NCBI GenBank assembly: GCA_017999075.1
Contig: JAGOBX010000001.1
Location: 1-27,270 of the forward strand
DNA: 27,270 nt
Direction: 5' to 3'
Source of the DNA: Candidatus Babelota bacterium
GTDB lineage: Bacteria; JAGOBX01
Shown here: positions 24,205 to 27,270 of the stretch, one piece after another
Layout: the number at the start of each line of letters is the position of its first letter
Numbering within the stretch: the stretch's first letter is position 1
Program-made: the position numbers and the translations under genes
The notes under the pieces: model-generated
Databases searched by the model: none
What the model was told of the DNA's origin: nothing
What the model saw: only the letters and a program-made list of their open reading frames with translations

Positions 24205-26340
24205 ATGAAAAAAAATGTTTTGATAATAATAATAATCTTATCAGTATATGCTCCTTTGTTTGAATGTCTCGATCATTTTGGATTCGAAGATGCTTCAAGA
24301 TTTAATTCTCTAAAATTTTTTTTTAATGCTCCGGAAAAAATAATACGTTTTTTTTTCGGAGATCAAACCGGAGGATTAATGATTGACGGTGAAGCTTATT
24401 ACCGTCCATTAGGTTCTATTTTTTATTTTTTCAATTACAAATTTTTCGGGTTCAGTGCCCGTTCTCTTCACATTTCTTCTTTATTTATTTTTATATGTTC
24501 GGTTTTTTTACTTTATAACATTACCTATACTCTGATAAAATCAAAATCATCGGCATTTTTTGCCGTTATTACATTTATTTTATACCCTGCGCTAATTCCT
24601 TATTCGATTTTTTTTGCGGTTGACTCAATTCTGATGCTAAGTTTATTTTTTATATTGGCAGCTATATATTTATATCAAAAAAAGAAAAACATCTTATATA
24701 TTAATACGCTTGTGTTCTGCGCTTTTTTTTCTAAAGAAATCGCATACACTCTGCCTTTAATTTTAATATTTTATGAAATAATAGTAAACAATTCCCCTGT
24801 ATTTCATGCAATAAAAAAAAATATTCTAATGATTATAATTTCAACTGTTTTTTATATTTACAGAATTGTCATTTTTAACGGATTATATCATTATTCATCT
24901 TCAAAAATACTTTCAAAAAATTTTCTTTTAAAATTAAGCTGCAAAATAATTTTTCTTGTACAGTTGTATGATTCTTTTTTTATTTCAGCGGCAATAATAT
25001 TTTTGTTTGCTATATTTTTTATTAAAATCGGAAATTCAGTAAAACGGCAAAAAACAGTTATATTCATAATAATATGGGCAATACTCGGAATACTGCCTGA
25101 AATAAATCATTATATAAACAAAAAAGATTTTGATTCCTACAGAAGTATGTTTACTTTAACTGCGCCTTTTTCTATTCTTATTGCAGCAATGATCAATAAC
25201 ATATTCAGAATTTGTTTAAAAAATAAAACTATATTGTTTCTAATTTCATTTTTTTTTATTTTTATGTATTTTATAAATCTTAATATTATTGATGGATGGA
25301 AAGAATTATCAGAATACAGAAACGAATTGGCGTTAAAAGTTAAAAATATAATTTCAAATGATAATAAGAATAATATCATATTATTTTGCAGAAACATTAA
25401 TTCAAAAAAATTCCCTGAATCTGCCGCATTCCAAAGCACAACTTATATTATGGATATCATATACAATGATTTCGAATATTCAAACAAAAAATTCCATAAT
25501 AATTATATTTTTAATGTTAACGACATAAATGATTTCATAAAATCTGACAATTTTTCTGCTTATTATATAGACAAAGAGATAAAAAAAATCGAATTGCCTG
25601 AATTGCTCGAAATTTATTCAGATAAACATTCTTGTAAAATTATAAATAAACTTTTAGACGATAAAAATTTAACACTGCAGAATTCTGAAATATTAAGTTT
25701 TATGGGAGTCAATGATGAAGACGAAGATTTATTTAAAAACCATTATAACCCTGCCGCAGATAAATTGATAAAAGAAAACATATATTCTGAAAACAATTCT
25801 GCTGATTTTAAAAACCTGATTCATTTAACTGATTTTTTTCATTATAACGAATTTGATTCTAAATTCTGGGTTGACTTGATTCTCAACAAAAAATCCGCTC
25901 CTTCTCAAGAATTTATTTTGTCAACCATTCTGTATTATTCAATTTTTTATGAAATCGAATTATTTAATAAAAACCAATTAATTATGCTTGCTAACGATAA
26001 TTTTTATCATTCCAAAGAGTTGAAATTTTATATAAAATTAATACTATATAAAAATAAACTAATATCAGATTCGGTTTTTCAAAAATACATACCTGTTTTA
26101 TCAGATATCAAATCCGAAATTCACAAAAAAATGATTTTAAACTCGCTCATTTTAAATTCCGGAAGGTATAATTTTTTTAAATACGCATTTACAAATAAAT
26201 TTTTTATTTCAAATGCTGACAATTTAATTTTTTTTCTTCATTATAATATAAAAAAATTATTATATGATTCAGAGATCCTGGATAAAAACAGTTTTAATCA
26301 CGGGTTTGATTTCGTTGTTACAAACAAAAATTTTCAATGA
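24205..26340 (+). CDS. Multispanning GT-C-like membrane protein (TMTC/PMT-like) with soluble C-terminus
   Basis: 711 residues. The first 360 residues are mostly membrane spans. Residues 1-90 resemble the start of GT-C glycosyltransferase-like proteins: an acidic loop (CLDHFGFEDASRF, 21-33), then YYRPLGSIFYFFNYKFFGFSARSLHI (65-90), a phrase typical of the TMTC/PMT-like membrane proteins, and later FILYPALIPYSIFFAVDS and AFFSKEIAYTLPL. Such enzymes move sugars from a lipid carrier onto proteins or glycans at the membrane's outer face. The remaining 350 residues are soluble, helical and not recognised; TPRs typical of TMTC are not obvious. It stands alone, divergent from the minus-strand run. 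The glycosyltransferase role is inference. Confidence 0.6.
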   Translation: MKKNVLIIIIILSVYAPLFECLDHFGFEDASRFNSLKFFFNAPEKIIRFFFGDQTGGLMIDGEAYYRPLGSIFYFFNYKFFGFSARSLHISSLFIFICSVFLLYNITYTLIKSKSSAFFAVITFILYPALIPYSIFFAVDSILMLSLFFILAAIYLYQKKKNILYINTLVFCAFFSKEIAYTLPLILIFYEIIVNNSPVFHAIKKNILMIIISTVFYIYRIVIFNGLYHYSSSKILSKNFLLKLSCKIIFLVQLYDSFFISAAIIFLFAIFFIKIGNSVKRQKTVIFIIIWAILGILPEINHYINKKDFDSYRSMFTLTAPFSILIAAMINNIFRICLKNKTILFLISFFFIFMYFINLNIIDGWKELSEYRNELALKVKNIISNDNKNNIILFCRNINSKKFPESAAFQSTTYIMDIIYNDFEYSNKKFHNNYIFNVNDINDFIKSDNFSAYYIDKEIKKIELPELLEIYSDKHSCKIINKLLDDKNLTLQNSEILSFMGVNDEDEDLFKNHYNPAADKLIKENIYSENNSADFKNLIHLTDFFHYNEFDSKFWVDLILNKKSAPSQEFILSTILYYSIFYEIELFNKNQLIMLANDNFYHSKELKFYIKLILYKNKLISDSVFQKYIPVLSDIKSEIHKKMILNSLILNSGRYNFFKYAFTNKFFISNADNLIFFLHYNIKKLLYDSEILDKNSFNHGFDFVVTNKNFQ

Positions 26341-26386
26341 ATTTCATCAAAGAATCAAAAAATTTTTTTTATATATTAAAAAAATA

Positions 26387-26415
26387 TTGACTTTTTCACT
26401 ATTGTTGGTTATAAT
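26387..26415 (+). promoter_or_regulatory. Strong sigma70-type promoter for the small secreted protein and CHASE2 gene
   Basis: TTGACT at 26387-26392, exactly 17 nt, and a perfect TATAAT at 26410-26415 (eleven of twelve consensus positions). The leader is about 27 nt and has an AAGGA ribosome site (26434-26438) ten bases before the ATG. This is the best promoter match in the window. Confidence 0.75.
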
Positions 26416-26448
26416 ATAGCAACTGAACCTCAAAAGGAACAAGTTTAA

Positions 26449-26832
26449 ATGAAATTTAAAATAATATTTTTGTTAACAGTGTTGTTTATTCCTTTAATCA
26501 ATATTTCCGCAGAAGAGAATAAAGCTGTTAATGGCGTGTCAGCATTTTCTTCAAAATCAGATACATATTTTTCAAAAAATACATATTCTACAAATATTAA
26601 AAACCAGCAATTCAATCACAAAAAATCAAACAAACCTGCAGATTCAGTTTCAAGTTCAGCATCTGAAAATAAAAAAGAAATAAATGATGAGTTCAAAGAT
26701 ATAATAGACAAATTAAAGAAAATACATGATAAAAAAAACAATGATGCTAACGATTCAAAAGTGGCATATTTAGGTACAAAAGGTTCCGAAAACTCAAAAC
26801 AAAATTTTGATTTGCTGTTAATCTGGAAATAG
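26449..26832 (+). CDS. Small exported protein, unknown function
   Basis: 127 residues with a clear signal peptide (MKFKIIFLLTVLFIPLINISA, cleavage after residue 21). The mature part is polar, low in complexity and rich in Lys, Asn and Ser, with a charged helical stretch (DELKDIIDKLKKIHDKKNND-like, about residues 80-100); no domain is recognised. A very good promoter lies upstream, and the CHASE2 gene follows eight bases after its stop, so the two share a transcript. In other bacteria CHASE2 genes often follow genes for exported FecR-like or similar proteins; this protein shows no FecR features, so any shared role is inference. It could be a periplasmic partner of the sensor. The frame is unlikely to be chance because it has a signal peptide, promoter and ribosome site in order. 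Confidence 0.75.
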   Translation: MKFKIIFLLTVLFIPLINISAEENKAVNGVSAFSSKSDTYFSKNTYSTNIKNQQFNHKKSNKPADSVSSSASENKKEINDEFKDIIDKLKKIHDKKNNDANDSKVAYLGTKGSENSKQNFDLLLIWK

Positions 26833-26840
26833 TTCTTATT

Positions 26841-27270
26841 ATGCACAAAACATGTAGGCGCTCTTACAAAAAAAAATATTATATAATTATCTGCCTCATA
26901 ACGACTATACTATCAGTCATAGTTTCCCGTTCTGAAACAGTTTCATTATTCAATGACCGTTTTTTCGATTTTTGGCTTTCTATTTTTAATAACAAAAATT
27001 CGACAGTATCTGAAAGTAAATTAAAACTTATTCCAAAAATTTTATTGATAAATCTCGACAGGTCATTTGCAGAAGAAATTAAAATATATCCTTTTCCAAG
27101 AAAATATTACGATTTAGCTTTAAAAGTATTAAAAGCTAAAAATCCCTTAGCCATAGGTCTCCCGTTAGTTTTTTCAGACAATGAAGACTGCAATAACAAT
27201 CTCACATTTATTGCTGATACCACTGTAGTCTTTGGCGCATTTTATTATAAGGACTTCGAAAAAATAATAG
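26841..27270 (+). CDS. CHASE2-domain sensor protein (3' end cut by the window)
   Basis: The frame opens at ATG 26841 and remains open to the last base, giving 143 residues. A membrane span (YYIIICLITTILSVIVS, 13-29) is followed by FNDRFFDFWLS and then KILLINLDRSFAEEIKIYPFPRKYYDLALKVLKAKNP with AIGLPLVFSD, which matches the start of CHASE2 domains (order: NDxxxDxxLR, then ILxVxIDDxSLxxxGxWPWPRxxYAxLLxxL, then AxGxDxxFxE). CHASE2 is an extracytoplasmic sensing domain usually joined to an adenylate cyclase, histidine kinase or serine/threonine kinase; the output domain lies beyond the window. It starts eight bases after the preceding gene. Confidence 0.8.
   Translation, partial: MHKTCRRSYKKKYYIIICLITTILSVIVSRSETVSLFNDRFFDFWLSIFNNKNSTVSESKLKLIPKILLINLDRSFAEEIKIYPFPRKYYDLALKVLKAKNPLAIGLPLVFSDNEDCNNNLTFIADTTVVFGAFYYKDFEKII

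Overview
The window is about 27 kb of very AT-rich, densely packed bacterial DNA that reads cleanly with the standard bacterial code. No tRNA, rRNA, CRISPR array, transposase or phage gene is visible. The taxon cannot be named from sequence alone. Clues are a giant secreted protein ending in a T9SS/FlgD-like C-terminal domain (typical of Bacteroidetes-Chlorobi-type and several candidate phyla), a lipobox lipoprotein, a rubrerythrin (anaerobe or microaerophile), the carboxynorspermidine polyamine route, and a secreted family I recall from Bacteroidetes and relatives that is often mislabelled asparagine synthetase B. The most likely source is a diderm, probably anaerobic, environmental bacterium, perhaps from an uncultured lineage.

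Layout. (1) 2-5880, plus strand, one tight run: the end of a DUF362-ferredoxin protein, RsmE, carboxynorspermidine dehydrogenase, carboxynorspermidine decarboxylase, a YihY/BrkB membrane protein with an added C-terminal winged-helix-like part, and a small YfcE-type phosphoesterase. The dehydrogenase and decarboxylase together make norspermidine or spermidine from aspartate semialdehyde. (2) 5881-6047, a convergent spacer carrying two arrays of degenerate 7-nt repeats. (3) 6048-12074, minus strand, a 2008-residue exported protein: papain-like (C1A) peptidase, then a duplicated block of Fn3, seven-bladed FG-GAP propeller and a second Fn3-like module, then a C-terminal sorting-like domain. (4) 12338-13588, plus, a fusion of a calcineurin-like phosphoesterase with a complete rubrerythrin and rubredoxin. 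This is the most unusual gene in the window. (5) 13673-16800, plus, CtpA-type S41 protease, SerS and a small unknown protein, ending at a candidate terminator; then an RlmD-type rRNA methyltransferase at 16901-18289.

(6) 18275-18390, a compact cluster of tandem and inverted repeats starting inside the methyltransferase stop codon. (7) 18451-23979, minus strand: gcvPB with its own strong promoter, and upstream of it a three-gene run of a secreted 'asparagine synthetase B-like' protein, an orphan TrpX-type binding lipoprotein and a Na/Pi-cotransporter/PhoU relative that has lost the QSSS transport motifs. (8) 24205-27270, plus: a GT-C-like multispanning protein, then a strong sigma70-type promoter driving a small secreted protein and the start of a CHASE2 sensor protein cut by the window edge.

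No gene-free stretch exceeds 300 bases; the longest are 12075-12337 (263 nt, divergent promoter region) and 23980-24204 (225 nt, divergent promoter region).
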